Assembly (NCBI RefSeq): GCF_900316465.1
Contig: NZ_ONDD01000014.1
Location: 73,173 to 137,172, forward strand
Reading direction: 5' to 3'
DNA from: an uncultured Fibrobacter sp.
GTDB taxonomy: Bacteria > Fibrobacterota > Fibrobacteria > Fibrobacterales > Fibrobacteraceae
DNA length: 64,000 nt
Under the pieces are notes generated by a model. It was not told where the DNA came from. It saw only the letters and a list, made by a program, of their open reading frames with translations, and ran no database searches. This document shows, in pieces, positions 34,222 to 43,996 of the stretch (position 1 is its first letter; every line of letters starts with the position of its first letter). The position numbers were made by a program, and so were the translations under genes.

Positions 34222-35682
34222 ATGACCTATGAAGAAATTGCAGATACCCTGTTTGTAGAAATATCCGTTTTCACGACCTTGCTAACCGCATTCATGTTGT
34301 ACAACAACATCGTATTGTACAAGATGAGTTTCAAGGACAAACTTTCCATTATGCTTATATCGGCAACGGTCTTATCCGCCTTTGACGGAATATGGCATTT
34401 TGTAGATGGGAATCTTACATACAAAATTCTTAATTATGCCTGTGCCTATATTTTTGCAATTGCAATGATGCTTGGAACATCGATGTTTACGCGATTCTCG
34501 TTGAATCAATTTGGACTCAAGATGAGTTCAAAAAAATTGCACTACGCGCTATTTATCGCACCCACCGTTCTTACCGTTATTTTATGCCTAACGACACCTT
34601 GGACCGGTCTAGTATACTCCATCGACGAACATGGGGAAATACAATATGGCATCATCTTTGATTATTGCTTGGTACCGATTGCGTTCATGTACGCAGGTTC
34701 ACCATTGTTGCAGTCCTTCTATTACTTAATCCGACGGCGAAAATCAAATGCAGAAAAGAAATTCTATGGTCAATGTATTTTGATAACCTCCTTTTTGATT
34801 GCAGGAATTGAGTTTATTCAGCTATTCATCTTGGAACTTGATGAAAATTATCTAGAAACCAGTCTTTCATCCGCCATCGCGCTCACCTTCTTTACAACAA
34901 ACGTGAACACGAATAGATTCGTCAAGAATCGCGAGAAAATAGTGGCCGTCGAAACCGACCTGAACCTCGCCGCAAACATTCAAACAGGTTCTCTTCCTTC
35001 CGCAGAGGGCGCTCTTGTCAACCACCCCGACGTAAACATCTACGCAACCATGGATACTGCCAAGGAGGTCGGCGGAGATTTTTACGATTTCTTTGAAATC
35101 GACGGCACGCATATTGCATTTGTCATCGCCGATATTTCGGGCAAAGGTGTTCCCGCGGCCCTCTTCTCGATGACCGTAAAGACGATGATCAAAGACCATG
35201 CTTCGATGAAACTGTCCACGGCTCAGATCTCTACCGATGTCAACCGAATCCTGTGTGAAAACAACCCCGAAGAAATGTTTGCCACAGCATGGATTGGCAT
35301 TCTAGACACCACGACACGCATCATGAAATTCACAAATGCAGGCCACAACGCCCCCTGTTTTGCAAGAAAGGGCGAAAATTTTGAATTTTTGAAGAACAAG
35401 CATGGGTTATTCCTTGCAGGCATGGACGATACACAGTACAAGGAATCCGAGATTCAATTACAGGATGGCGACAGCCTTTTAATCTATACCGACGGATTAA
35501 CCGAAGCGCACAATGGCTCAGGGGAACTTTATGGCGAAGAGAGACTGCTGAAAAAACTCAATTCGGCCGATGTCCGTGGCGGCAAAGCATTCTTGACTCA
35601 GATCAAGGAAGACCTGCAAGCTTTTGTGGGAAATGCCGAACAATTCGACGACATTACCATGTTGTCCATTTCTCTCAGGTAG
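34222..35682 (+). CDS. Membrane-bound SpoIIE/RsbU-type PP2C phosphatase
   Basis: A 486-residue protein. Residues 1-225 hold about seven hydrophobic segments, a sensory membrane domain of 7TM type. Residues about 235-486 are a SpoIIE-type serine phosphatase with the metal motifs VGGDFYDFFEI (about 282), IADISGKGVPAAL (302), TNAGHNAP (372), IYTDGLTEAHN (420) and FDDITML (475), all intact. It should dephosphorylate the STAS protein at 28013, resetting the switch on an outside or membrane signal. Its ATG is 2 nt after the MATE stop. It ends the operon and runs toward ftsK with 14 nt between stops and no terminator. Confidence 0.88.
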   Translation: MTYEEIADTLFVEISVFTTLLTAFMLYNNIVLYKMSFKDKLSIMLISATVLSAFDGIWHFVDGNLTYKILNYACAYIFAIAMMLGTSMFTRFSLNQFGLKMSSKKLHYALFIAPTVLTVILCLTTPWTGLVYSIDEHGEIQYGIIFDYCLVPIAFMYAGSPLLQSFYYLIRRRKSNAEKKFYGQCILITSFLIAGIEFIQLFILELDENYLETSLSSAIALTFFTTNVNTNRFVKNREKIVAVETDLNLAANIQTGSLPSAEGALVNHPDVNIYATMDTAKEVGGDFYDFFEIDGTHIAFVIADISGKGVPAALFSMTVKTMIKDHASMKLSTAQISTDVNRILCENNPEEMFATAWIGILDTTTRIMKFTNAGHNAPCFARKGENFEFLKNKHGLFLAGMDDTQYKESEIQLQDGDSLLIYTDGLTEAHNGSGELYGEERLLKKLNSADVRGGKAFLTQIKEDLQAFVGNAEQFDDITMLSISLR

Positions 35683-35696
35683 ACAAAGCCGCAAAC

Positions 35697-38600
35697 TTAC
35701 CCGAATTTTCCGGAGCGCTGCATGCTCTGGATTTCTTCGATGCCAAGCAGCATGGCGCGGGGTTTCGAGTTACCCTTGGCAGGGCCACACACGCCGAGGC
35801 TGTAAAGTTGGTCCACAATTTTACCGGCTCGGCTGAATCCCACGCTAAAGTGGCGCTGCACCGCCGAGGTCGAAAGCCCGCGGCATTCCACCGCCCAGAC
35901 GGCCACATCGTAGAGCAGTTTGTCAAGCTTGCCCAAGTCCTTGCCTCCGCCCTCGCCGTCTTCGTCGCCTTCGCCGTCGCTAACGTCGAACGATTCCACC
36001 TGCGGATAGAATACGTTCTGGTCGGAGCAGGCATCGGCAAGCTTTTCCGCTTCTTCGTCGCTCAAGAAGGCGCCATGGACGCGCACCGGTTCAGGGTCGT
36101 TCACGGCCTTATAAAGCATGTCGCCGCGGCCCAGGAGCTTTTCGGCGCCGGCATGGTCCATGACCGTGCGGGCGTCAATCTGCGATGCCACCTTGAAGCT
36201 GATACGCGTCGGCAAGTTCGCCTTGATGATACCTGTAATCACCTTCACAGAGGGGCGCTGCGTTGCAAGCACAAGGTGAATGCCCACGGCACGAGCCTTT
36301 GCAGCAAGGCGCGCCACGTTCTTTTCAATTTCCTTTCCGGCCACCATCATGAGGTCAGCCATTTCATCGATAATCACCACGATGAATGCCATGCGATGGC
36401 TGCGGTCTTCTTCGGGCACTTCATCGGGCAACTCGCCCGCTTCGAACTTGGCGTTAAAGCCACCAATATTACGCACCTTCGCCGCCGCCAAGACTTCAGT
36501 ACGGCGGTCCATTTCGTAACACAGCCACTGTAACGCCTGAATAGCAATTTCGGGCTTGGTAATCACCGGGGCCAGCAGATGCGGGATGTTTTCGTACATC
36601 TTGAGTTCCACCGCCTTCGGGTCCACCAGAATCATGCGGAGTTCGTCAGGAGTCTTACTAAAGAGCATAGACGCCATGAGGGCGTTAATGCAGACAGACT
36701 TACCGGAACCCGTCTGACCGGCAATCAGCAAGTGCGGAGCCTTGGCCAAGTCCATGGTGAATGCTTCGCCGGTAATGTCTTTACCGAGAGCCACCAGAAT
36801 CTTTTCGGGCGACGGCTTGAACTTTTCGCTCTGGAATACATCGAGGCTGTACACCGTCTGGAATTTGCGGTTCGGAATTTCGATACCGACTGCAGCCTTG
36901 CCCGGAATCGGGGCCAGAATGCGCACCGACGAAACACGAAGCGGAAGCGCCAAGTCTTCTTGCAGAGCAGAGAATCGGCTCACCTTCATGCCCGGGCCCG
37001 GTTCCACTTCAAAACGGGTAATCATGGGGCCCGTTTCGCAACCGATTACGCGGCCCTTCACCTTGAAGTTTTCAAGCTTTTCTTCGAGCATCTTGCCGAT
37101 GGCGTTCAATTCTTCTTCGCTGTAGTCGGCCGTCTGCGGTTCATGTTCTTCCAGGATATCGCTAATAGCAGGCACCTTGTATTCATCGTAAACCGTCGTC
37201 GGGTCGCGCTGCGGAATCGGGGCAGCCTTCATACCCGCAGTCGATGTACCGTTCGGCACCGTTCCAATCGAGGCACCCAGCGTTTCATCCGGCATTTCAG
37301 GAACTTCGCCCACATCGTCGGCGCCGTAAACTTCGGGCACAAACGTTTCATCGTCTGCCGCACCATCACCGCCGAGCAAGTCTTCGGCATTGATATTTCC
37401 ACGAGTCGGCTCGCCCGCCATCATCGTGCGTTCGTCTGCAGGAACCTGCGTCATGCCTCTTTGCGTTACACCCTTTGCGGCAGGCATCGTTCCCGTCGGC
37501 ATAGCACTTTCTACCGTACGCGTCGCCATAGAGCCCGTTACCGGAGAACCTTCGCGGCGCACGTCGCCCTTGACCTGCATACGGCCGCGGTGATCCTTTT
37601 CCCAAGCGATCAAGTCGCGGGCACGCTTGAGGGCAGCAATCTTGTCCTTGACTTCCACAATTTCAAGGGCGTTCATCTTGCCGCCATTCTGGCGCAAGTA
37701 ATCTTCGAGTCTGCGAATTTCAGGATCTTCGTCCAGATTGTATCCGCCGACCACATTATTCGTAGAATCAGCCTGCAGTTCAGCCTCTTTCGCACGGCGA
37801 GGCGTCAGCGTCTGCAAAACTTCATCCGGAAGGTTCGGCACTTCGTCCGTCGTTCCGTTCAAGCTGAATTCATCATCCATCCAGCTATTGCGACCATTGA
37901 ACGGCGTCACCTTATTCTTTCGACGAATCTTGAAGCCATCCGGTTGAATATTCACGGTGTTGTCATCCATGTACACACCGCGCGGAAGCGCACCCTGCAG
38001 GTCCATATTCGTCTGCACTTGGGGCATACGGCGGGTATCTACCGGTTCATAGACATCCCCTTCAATCGGTTCCTTTTTCTTGAACACCGACTTAAGCCAG
38101 GCAGTCGTCTGCACCACAAACTTGAAATGTCTCGGACGAAGGCCAAACGCAATCACCAAAATCAAGGCTATTCCCAAAAGCGAAATGCTCAGCGGCATCA
38201 ACAAAGAGGCCTTACCAAAAATGGGGACCGCCACAAACTGGTTAAAGAACTGTCCGAACGCACCGCCGCCCTGAATCAGCAAGTCTTTCGCAACCTTTGT
38301 TTCGCCATAGTTTCTAAGCGAGCAAAGAAACGAAATGATAATCGACAAAAGGGTAAGCCCCACCGCATAGCGAATAAAACGGGTACGTCTCGAAACGGAT
38401 ACCAGGGCAGCACCCCACAAAACCAGAGCCGACGACACAAACAGCGATGCGACCCTGCCAAACACAAATGCCAAAGCATCGGGGAACATCTTGCCCAGAT
38501 ACGGGCCCAGAACGTTTTCACGCACGCCACTATAGGCAGAACAAATACAGCCAATCATCAATATAGAGCCGAACCCGACCAAGGCCCAGCCACCGAGAAT

Positions 38601-38699
38601 GGCACCAAAACCCTGCTCTGAGGTTTGGAAATCATCATTTTTAGAAGATTTCGTCGATTTTCCAGCTTTTTTCGATGTTGTTTTCTTTTGAGTAGCCAA
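35697..38699 (-). CDS. ftsK: DNA translocase FtsK/SpoIIIE
   Basis: A protein of about 1000 residues that pumps chromosome ends through the closing septum and activates XerCD at dif. It has four N-terminal membrane helices (residues about 35-190), an acidic/Gly-rich linker (about 200-480), and the RecA-like motor with Walker A IAGQTGSGKSVCINAL and the LVDPKAVELK and IVVIIDEMADLMM (Walker B) segments. The C-terminal gamma winged helix (LSTSAVQRHFSVGFSRAGKIVDQL) reads orienting DNA sites. An upstream ATG gives 11 more residues, but GGAGG stands 5 nt before the TTG at 38699, which I take as the start. The cyclase gene diverges 50 nt away. Confidence 0.94.
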   Translation of the reverse strand: MATQKKTTSKKAGKSTKSSKNDDFQTSEQGFGAILGGWALVGFGSILMIGCICSAYSGVRENVLGPYLGKMFPDALAFVFGRVASLFVSSALVLWGAALVSVSRRTRFIRYAVGLTLLSIIISFLCSLRNYGETKVAKDLLIQGGGAFGQFFNQFVAVPIFGKASLLMPLSISLLGIALILVIAFGLRPRHFKFVVQTTAWLKSVFKKKEPIEGDVYEPVDTRRMPQVQTNMDLQGALPRGVYMDDNTVNIQPDGFKIRRKNKVTPFNGRNSWMDDEFSLNGTTDEVPNLPDEVLQTLTPRRAKEAELQADSTNNVVGGYNLDEDPEIRRLEDYLRQNGGKMNALEIVEVKDKIAALKRARDLIAWEKDHRGRMQVKGDVRREGSPVTGSMATRTVESAMPTGTMPAAKGVTQRGMTQVPADERTMMAGEPTRGNINAEDLLGGDGAADDETFVPEVYGADDVGEVPEMPDETLGASIGTVPNGTSTAGMKAAPIPQRDPTTVYDEYKVPAISDILEEHEPQTADYSEEELNAIGKMLEEKLENFKVKGRVIGCETGPMITRFEVEPGPGMKVSRFSALQEDLALPLRVSSVRILAPIPGKAAVGIEIPNRKFQTVYSLDVFQSEKFKPSPEKILVALGKDITGEAFTMDLAKAPHLLIAGQTGSGKSVCINALMASMLFSKTPDELRMILVDPKAVELKMYENIPHLLAPVITKPEIAIQALQWLCYEMDRRTEVLAAAKVRNIGGFNAKFEAGELPDEVPEEDRSHRMAFIVVIIDEMADLMMVAGKEIEKNVARLAAKARAVGIHLVLATQRPSVKVITGIIKANLPTRISFKVASQIDARTVMDHAGAEKLLGRGDMLYKAVNDPEPVRVHGAFLSDEEAEKLADACSDQNVFYPQVESFDVSDGEGDEDGEGGGKDLGKLDKLLYDVAVWAVECRGLSTSAVQRHFSVGFSRAGKIVDQLYSLGVCGPAKGNSKPRAMLLGIEEIQSMQRSGKFG

Positions 38700-38749
38700 A
38701 ATGCCTCCGCAAGTACCTCCTAAATATAGCATTATATTATCTTTTTCTT

Positions 38750-41700
38750 ATGCAAATAAAGTTTTCGAAAAAGATTAAGAAAGTTTTATCAGGCTTCTCT
38801 ATTTCGGCCCTTATTGTTCTATTAATTCTTGTTTTCGGAAGCACGCAAACCACCACCTTGCCCGAAGCCATTCAAGACTCGACACTTGGAAAATCCCAGC
38901 GTAACAGTGCCGAAACTTTGGAAAACATTTTTTACGATTTATTCTTCAAGTTCTCCACTCATTCCGAAAGAGCCGAAGACGAAGAAGACACTCACCAGCG
39001 TGTATCCATTAGCGACAGCCTTGACCAGAACATTTACATTGTCGATATTGACGAAGCCTCCCTGACTAAACTGGGTAACTACAATGAATGGGACCGTTCC
39101 ATTCACGCCAAAGTCATCGAGAACTTGAGCGAAGGCGGTGCTGCAGCAATCAGCTTTGATATTCTGTTCAAGAGTGCCGACTTCGGTAAGCAAAAAACGA
39201 ACCAAGCCGTAAGCGTACTTAAGAAAATCGCCCCCGAAGCAAAAGTCGATTCCCTATACCCTTCGCTCCTTGCCAACTACAACTTTGACTCCATGCTAGT
39301 GAACGCCGTCAAAGAAAGCGGCAACACCATTGTCTGCTACATGTTCGACGAACGCAAATCGTACAAACACGCCTCTCAATGGATTCCGCTGAGCATGCAA
39401 GAACGCGCCGACGCCATCGGATACAGTTCTACCCTGGACACTACCCAGATTGACAAAATCGACTACGTGGAGCCCAAGGACTTGCTCGACAACATCTTCC
39501 CCGAACTTGCTCAAGCAGGAGCCAAATTGGGTTCAGTAAACGCCTACCCCGATGACGATGGCGTGGTCCGCAAAGTTTCGATGCTTTACCGATTCCCCAA
39601 CCCGAACCTAGACGTTATTCCCTTCCTGGACACCACCAATGCAAGCGACAAGGAAAAATACGACGCCCTTCTGAAAAGCGAAAACAAGAACTACGTGTAT
39701 TCCACCATGTCGTTCATGACCATTCTGCACCTTTTCCACAAAAATCCCAAGGATATCAAGGTCAAAATGGGCAAATACATTGATGTGGGCAAGCCGTTCG
39801 GCATCTACCGCGACTCGGCCGGCACCTACCACACGACCTACCCGAACTTCAGTTACCACATGTTCTTGCTTCTCCGCGAAACTCTTGCCGAAAAGAAAAT
39901 CCAGTCCAAGGCAAGCGAAGGTATTCTTGAAATTTCTCACAAGGTCTTTGCAAGCAAAAACGAAAAAGGCAAAATCATTTTGGAACTTTCAAACGGCGGA
40001 ACGAGCTGTTTACTCGACGAAGAACAATCCAAGCTCCTGATGATGGTAAACACCGACCAGCTTGACGCCCTCGAAGAACAGGAATCTGTAAAGCTCAATC
40101 AAAACTACATCATCCGCAAAAACGAAGATGAAGAAGGTTTCTACCAAATCGTGAAAAGGCCCGTCACCATCGGCAACGACGAAAACGATGGCGACGAAGA
40201 GGAGGAAGAAGAAGATGATGATGACGACGCTTTCGACTTTACCCGAAATGCCGTCAAGACGTTGACCTTCTACAAGGATTCCCTCAAGCGCATGCCCGCC
40301 GGCCAAAAGAATATTCTTTCGCTGGACATGCAAATCCATTTCAACAAGGCTACCAAGAAATGGAATTCGAACATGGCTATTCTTTCAGATGCCGTGATTC
40401 GCGACATCCAGGCCACAAAAGACGAAGCCATTGATACCCTCAAGCCCGGCGAAGAACTCCGCTTTGGAAAAATCAAGCGCATTCCTATCGACCAAAATGG
40501 CCGTTACCAAGTCAAGTACAAAGGCCGTTTCAACGAAATCAACAATAGACGATTCCAGCACCTGTCCTATTACGACGTTTACAAGGGACGCATCGACAAC
40601 TTGTTCTATCAAGGAAAGATTTTCATTCTCGGGTCTGCAGCAGCGGCTCTATTCGACTTCAAGACAGTCCCGCAAGAAGAAAACTACCCGGCAGTGCTAA
40701 TCCACTCCACCATTATCAAGAATATTTTGGAAGATGACTACCTTGTAACCTTAGGCGAAAAGAAGCAACAGGTTATCGTCGTCTTACTTGCGCTCATCTG
40801 CCTTATTCTAGGTCTTTACTTTACGAGCTCTATTTCTGTGGCGCTATCTATTTTATTGATGGGCGTTTACACCGTCATCGCTTACAAGTATTTCCAAGGC
40901 GGGCTCTATATAGGCGTTTCAAAACAGTTGCTCGCCATGCTCCTGACTAACATTACGGCACTTGTCGTGCAGTTCTACTTTGAAAATAAAGAAAAGAGCT
41001 TTATCAACAACGCCTTTAAGCAGTACATCTCGCCAGAACTGATCGACGCCATGGTGGAAAACGAAATTATGCCGACCCTGGGTGGCGAAAAATCAAACAT
41101 TACCGCCTACTTTACCGACATTGCAAGTTTCTCCACCTTCTCCGAAAAAATTGGCGACCCGAGTAAACTCGTTGACCTTTTGAATGAATACCTGACCGCA
41201 ATGACGGACACCTTGCTCGAGAACAAGGGAACTCTCGACAAGTACGAAGGTGATGCCATTATCGCATTCTTCGGCGCGCCCATGCCTCTGCCAAACCATG
41301 CCCAGAGTGCCTGCGAAACCGCAGTCGAAATGCAACGAAAGCTGATTGCCCTGCGCAAGAAATGGATTTCCGAAGGCGACAAATGGCCTACCGTCGTGCA
41401 CAACATGCACATGCGTATCGGAATCAACTCCGGCGATATCGTGACGGGCAACATGGGTTCTTCGATGCGTAAGAACTACACCATGATGGGCGATGCCGTT
41501 AACCTCGCCGCACGTCTTGAAAGTGCTGCCAAACAATACGGCGCCTACATTCAAATTAGCGAAGACACACAAAAGGATTTGGAAGAAGGCCACTTCATTT
41601 ACCGTTCCCTCGACACAATCCGCGTGATTGGTAAGAGCCGACCGGTCAAGACGTTTGAAATCTTGGAAAAGGCCGACTGCAAGAACCAAGATTCCCTCAA

Positions 41701-41938
41701 GGAACTTGTGGGCATTTGGGAAAAGGCCCGCGCCTGCTATCTGAATATGCAATGGGACGAAGCCATCGAGCTATTCAAGCAATGTCTTGAACTCGAGCCC
41801 CACCACCCCGACCGCGATCCAGGCAGCAAGACCACGCCTTCGCACGTTTACATCAAGCGCTGCAAAGCATATAAAATCACCCCGCCTGTTGCTGAAGGCG
41901 AGGTATGGGACGGCGTTTTCATCGCCACCGAGAAATAA
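38750..41938 (+). CDS. CHASE2-domain adenylate/guanylate cyclase
   Basis: A 1062-residue membrane protein. After one N-terminal helix comes a large extracytoplasmic CHASE2-type sensor region (about residues 60-660, with DIDEASLTKLGNYNEWDRSIHA and AAAISFDILF). It then has two or three membrane helices (about 670-745) and a class III nucleotide cyclase domain (about 780-960) with both metal aspartates (FTDIASFSTF and YEGDAIIAFFG). A TPR-like tail follows. It should make cAMP or cGMP on an outside signal. An unusual acidic run of about 15 Glu/Asp interrupts the sensor near residue 490, and the sensor is far longer than typical CHASE2 (about 300). A strong terminator follows. Confidence 0.88.
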   Translation: MQIKFSKKIKKVLSGFSISALIVLLILVFGSTQTTTLPEAIQDSTLGKSQRNSAETLENIFYDLFFKFSTHSERAEDEEDTHQRVSISDSLDQNIYIVDIDEASLTKLGNYNEWDRSIHAKVIENLSEGGAAAISFDILFKSADFGKQKTNQAVSVLKKIAPEAKVDSLYPSLLANYNFDSMLVNAVKESGNTIVCYMFDERKSYKHASQWIPLSMQERADAIGYSSTLDTTQIDKIDYVEPKDLLDNIFPELAQAGAKLGSVNAYPDDDGVVRKVSMLYRFPNPNLDVIPFLDTTNASDKEKYDALLKSENKNYVYSTMSFMTILHLFHKNPKDIKVKMGKYIDVGKPFGIYRDSAGTYHTTYPNFSYHMFLLLRETLAEKKIQSKASEGILEISHKVFASKNEKGKIILELSNGGTSCLLDEEQSKLLMMVNTDQLDALEEQESVKLNQNYIIRKNEDEEGFYQIVKRPVTIGNDENDGDEEEEEEDDDDDAFDFTRNAVKTLTFYKDSLKRMPAGQKNILSLDMQIHFNKATKKWNSNMAILSDAVIRDIQATKDEAIDTLKPGEELRFGKIKRIPIDQNGRYQVKYKGRFNEINNRRFQHLSYYDVYKGRIDNLFYQGKIFILGSAAAALFDFKTVPQEENYPAVLIHSTIIKNILEDDYLVTLGEKKQQVIVVLLALICLILGLYFTSSISVALSILLMGVYTVIAYKYFQGGLYIGVSKQLLAMLLTNITALVVQFYFENKEKSFINNAFKQYISPELIDAMVENEIMPTLGGEKSNITAYFTDIASFSTFSEKIGDPSKLVDLLNEYLTAMTDTLLENKGTLDKYEGDAIIAFFGAPMPLPNHAQSACETAVEMQRKLIALRKKWISEGDKWPTVVHNMHMRIGINSGDIVTGNMGSSMRKNYTMMGDAVNLAARLESAAKQYGAYIQISEDTQKDLEEGHFIYRSLDTIRVIGKSRPVKTFEILEKADCKNQDSLKELVGIWEKARACYLNMQWDEAIELFKQCLELEPHHPDRDPGSKTTPSHVYIKRCKAYKITPPVAEGEVWDGVFIATEK

Positions 41939-41968
41939 AAAAAGCCCGCTTTCGCGGGCATTTTTTTT
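41938..41968. terminator. Bidirectional terminator between cyclase and panC
   Basis: Stem gcccgc/gcgggc with loop tttc, an A run before and eight T after, just past the cyclase stop and 9 nt from the panC stop. Confidence 0.85.
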
Positions 41969-41976
41969 GCAATCTT

Positions 41977-42828
41977 TTAATTCAGTTCGATGTTATCGAT
42001 CAGGCGCGTCTTTCCAAAGAAGGCGGCCACCAGAATCACGACCTTGTCTTCGGGTCCCAAGATTCCCGCGAACTTCTGGAGGTTCTTCTGGTTTACGAGT
42101 TCAACGAACTGCACAATACCATGTGCCCCCAGAATGGACTTCAACACGACATCGCGAATCTTGCTCACGGCGCGTTCGCCCTTTTCGTAGGTTTCCTTAG
42201 CCTGCTTCAGGCCTGCGCTAATGGACAAGGCGTTAGAACGTTCTTCGTCGGTCAGGTATTCGTTACGGCTCGAAAGGGCAAGGCCCGATTCTTCACGGAC
42301 AATCTTTACGCGGTGAATCTGGATATCGAAATTCAAATCCTTCACCATGCGTTCAATCAGGAACACCTGCTGGTAATCCTTTTCGCCAAAATAGGCATGA
42401 TTGCAACCCGAAATCAAGAACAGCTTAGAGACAACCGTCAAGACACCGCGGAAATGGCCGGGGCGGTAAGCACCGCAATACATGCCTTCCAAGGTTTCGT
42501 CGCGAACCATGGTCAAAGGGTCGCCATCGGGGTACATTTCCTGGACACTCGGAGCAAACACGTAATCGGCACCCAGCGATTCGGCAAGCTTTGCATCGGC
42601 TTCCAGACGCTTGGGGTACTTATCCAAATCTTCGTTCTTACCGAACTGGATCGGATTCAGGAACACGCTAACAACAGTTACATCACATTCCTTGACAGAT
42701 TCCTTGATCAGTGCACCGTGCCCGGCGTGCAAAGCACCCATCGTGGGAACAAGCCCGATGGTCTTACCCTGCTTGGCGAGCGGCTTGATGACTTGACGAA
42801 GAGAATCAACAGTAGTTACGATTTGCAT
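41977..42828 (-). CDS. panC: Pantothenate synthetase
   Basis: A 283-residue enzyme that joins pantoate and beta-alanine using ATP in coenzyme A synthesis. Family motifs are clear: GLVPTMGALHAGHGALI near residue 24 (the HxGH nucleotide site), FLNPIQFGKNEDLDKYPK near 57, FGEKDYQQVFLI near 148 and SGLALSSRNEYL near 180. It is the last gene of a folK-dNK-panC operon; its ATG overlaps the kinase stop by 1 nt. panB and panD are not here. Length and motifs are normal. Confidence 0.96.
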   Translation of the reverse strand: MQIVTTVDSLRQVIKPLAKQGKTIGLVPTMGALHAGHGALIKESVKECDVTVVSVFLNPIQFGKNEDLDKYPKRLEADAKLAESLGADYVFAPSVQEMYPDGDPLTMVRDETLEGMYCGAYRPGHFRGVLTVVSKLFLISGCNHAYFGEKDYQQVFLIERMVKDLNFDIQIHRVKIVREESGLALSSRNEYLTDEERSNALSISAGLKQAKETYEKGERAVSKIRDVVLKSILGAHGIVQFVELVNQKNLQKFAGILGPEDKVVILVAAFFGKTRLIDNIELN

Positions 42829-43478
42829 TATTTACCTTCTGGTACAAAATAAGTCGTCTGCTTGGGGCATGCGGCAATGGCGTCGAGCACCAACTGCAGA
42901 TGATTTTCGTTGTGGACAAAATCGATATTGTCAGTATTGATGATAAGCACCGGAGCGTACGGATAGTTCCAGAAATAATTGTCGAAGCGTTCCAAAAGAC
43001 CATTCAGGTAGGACCCTTCAATCGTCTTTTCCATGGCACGGCCACGGCCATGAATACGCTTCAAGAGTGTCGGAACCGATGCTTGCAAATAAACAACCAA
43101 ATCAGGCCTCGGGATATCATGATTCAAGGCCTTGGCCACCTGATCGTACATGGCGTATTCGCTCTCGGTCAGGTTCTGGGCTGCAAAAATTTGGTCTTTG
43201 TCGTACGTATAGTCGCTAATTAAAAGATCACGGAACAAGTCACTTTGGAGCGCCGAATTCTGCAATTGTTTTAAACGGTCAAGCAAAAAGAATAGCTGCG
43301 TCTGGAAAGCGTAAGCTTCCTTGTTCTGATAGAATTTTTCAAGGAATGGGTTTTCCCTGAAGTTTTCTTCGATCAACGTCGCCTTCCAGCGATTGGCGAT
43401 AATTTCTGCAAGAGAAGTCTTCCCTACACCGATAGCCCCTTCAATGGCCAAAAAATGGACGCCTTTTTCTGTCAGCAT
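42828..43478 (-). CDS. Deoxynucleoside kinase (dNK/dCK-dGK family)
   Basis: A 216-residue salvage kinase that phosphorylates deoxynucleosides. It has the P-loop AIEGAIGVGKTSLAEIIA near residue 15, the LISDYTYDKDQIFA segment (DRS/ERS-like catalytic region) near 90, and the lid arginines in IHGRGRAMEKTI near 143. Whether it prefers deoxyadenosine, deoxyguanosine or pyrimidines cannot be read. It sits between folK and panC (1-nt gap and 1-nt overlap), an arrangement of folK, dNK and panC that recurs in several phyla. Confidence 0.87.
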   Translation of the reverse strand: MLTEKGVHFLAIEGAIGVGKTSLAEIIANRWKATLIEENFRENPFLEKFYQNKEAYAFQTQLFFLLDRLKQLQNSALQSDLFRDLLISDYTYDKDQIFAAQNLTESEYAMYDQVAKALNHDIPRPDLVVYLQASVPTLLKRIHGRGRAMEKTIEGSYLNGLLERFDNYFWNYPYAPVLIINTDNIDFVHNENHLQLVLDAIAACPKQTTYFVPEGK

Positions 43479-43479
43479 A

Positions 43480-43989
43480 TTAGGGTTCCTCCGAGGTAAT
43501 GACGCGGAACGGGATTTTTTCTTCTTTCTGCAAAAGGTTGGAATAAATTTCCTTCACCTTCATTCCCAGCTGGGGATCTTCCCATTCTGGAGCAATATCG
43601 TTCAAGGGCACCAGCACAAACTGGCGGTTCACAATCTGGGGGTGCGGAAGATTCGGCCTACCTTGGTGGACTTCTTTGCCGAAGTACAGCAAGTCCAAAT
43701 CGATTTCGCGGGAATTCCAATGACCACGGGGTTTGCGGCCCAATACAAATTCAGCACCTTTCAAATAATGCAGCAGGCGCGTCGACGTTCCCGAATACCA
43801 GAAACTCACGACTTGATTGAAATAGGGACCCTGGCCCGCCGGTCCTACCGGTGGAGTTTCGTAAATGGGACTTTCTAGCCACCCGCCCGCAGAGATCTTG
43901 CGGAGCATCTCACGACCTTCATCCAAATGTTTGGAACGATCGGGGAGGTTTGAGCCCAAGGCGACAAAAACTCTTTCTAAAGAATCCAC
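43480..43989 (-). CDS. folK: 6-hydroxymethyl-7,8-dihydropterin pyrophosphokinase
   Basis: A 169-residue enzyme of folate synthesis that transfers pyrophosphate from ATP to the pterin. Signatures: FVALGSNLPDR at the start, ETPPVGPAGQGPYFNQV near residue 45, RKPRGHWNSREIDLDLLYFG near 84 (metal and ATP ligands) and LPHPQIVNRQFVLVPLNDIAPEW near 114. The start codon is GTG; no Shine-Dalgarno sequence is seen, but TATATT lies exactly 7 nt before it. First gene of the folK-dNK-panC operon, divergent from rho. Confidence 0.93.
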   Translation of the reverse strand: MDSLERVFVALGSNLPDRSKHLDEGREMLRKISAGGWLESPIYETPPVGPAGQGPYFNQVVSFWYSGTSTRLLHYLKGAEFVLGRKPRGHWNSREIDLDLLYFGKEVHQGRPNLPHPQIVNRQFVLVPLNDIAPEWEDPQLGMKVKEIYSNLLQKEEKIPFRVITSEEP

Positions 43990-43996
43990 GAAATAA

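Noticed and set aside
36579..38621. A 680-residue open frame opposite ftsK
   Set aside because: It is the complement of a well-supported gene in high-GC3 codons; its composition (His/Arg-rich, no domains) is typical of a shadow frame.
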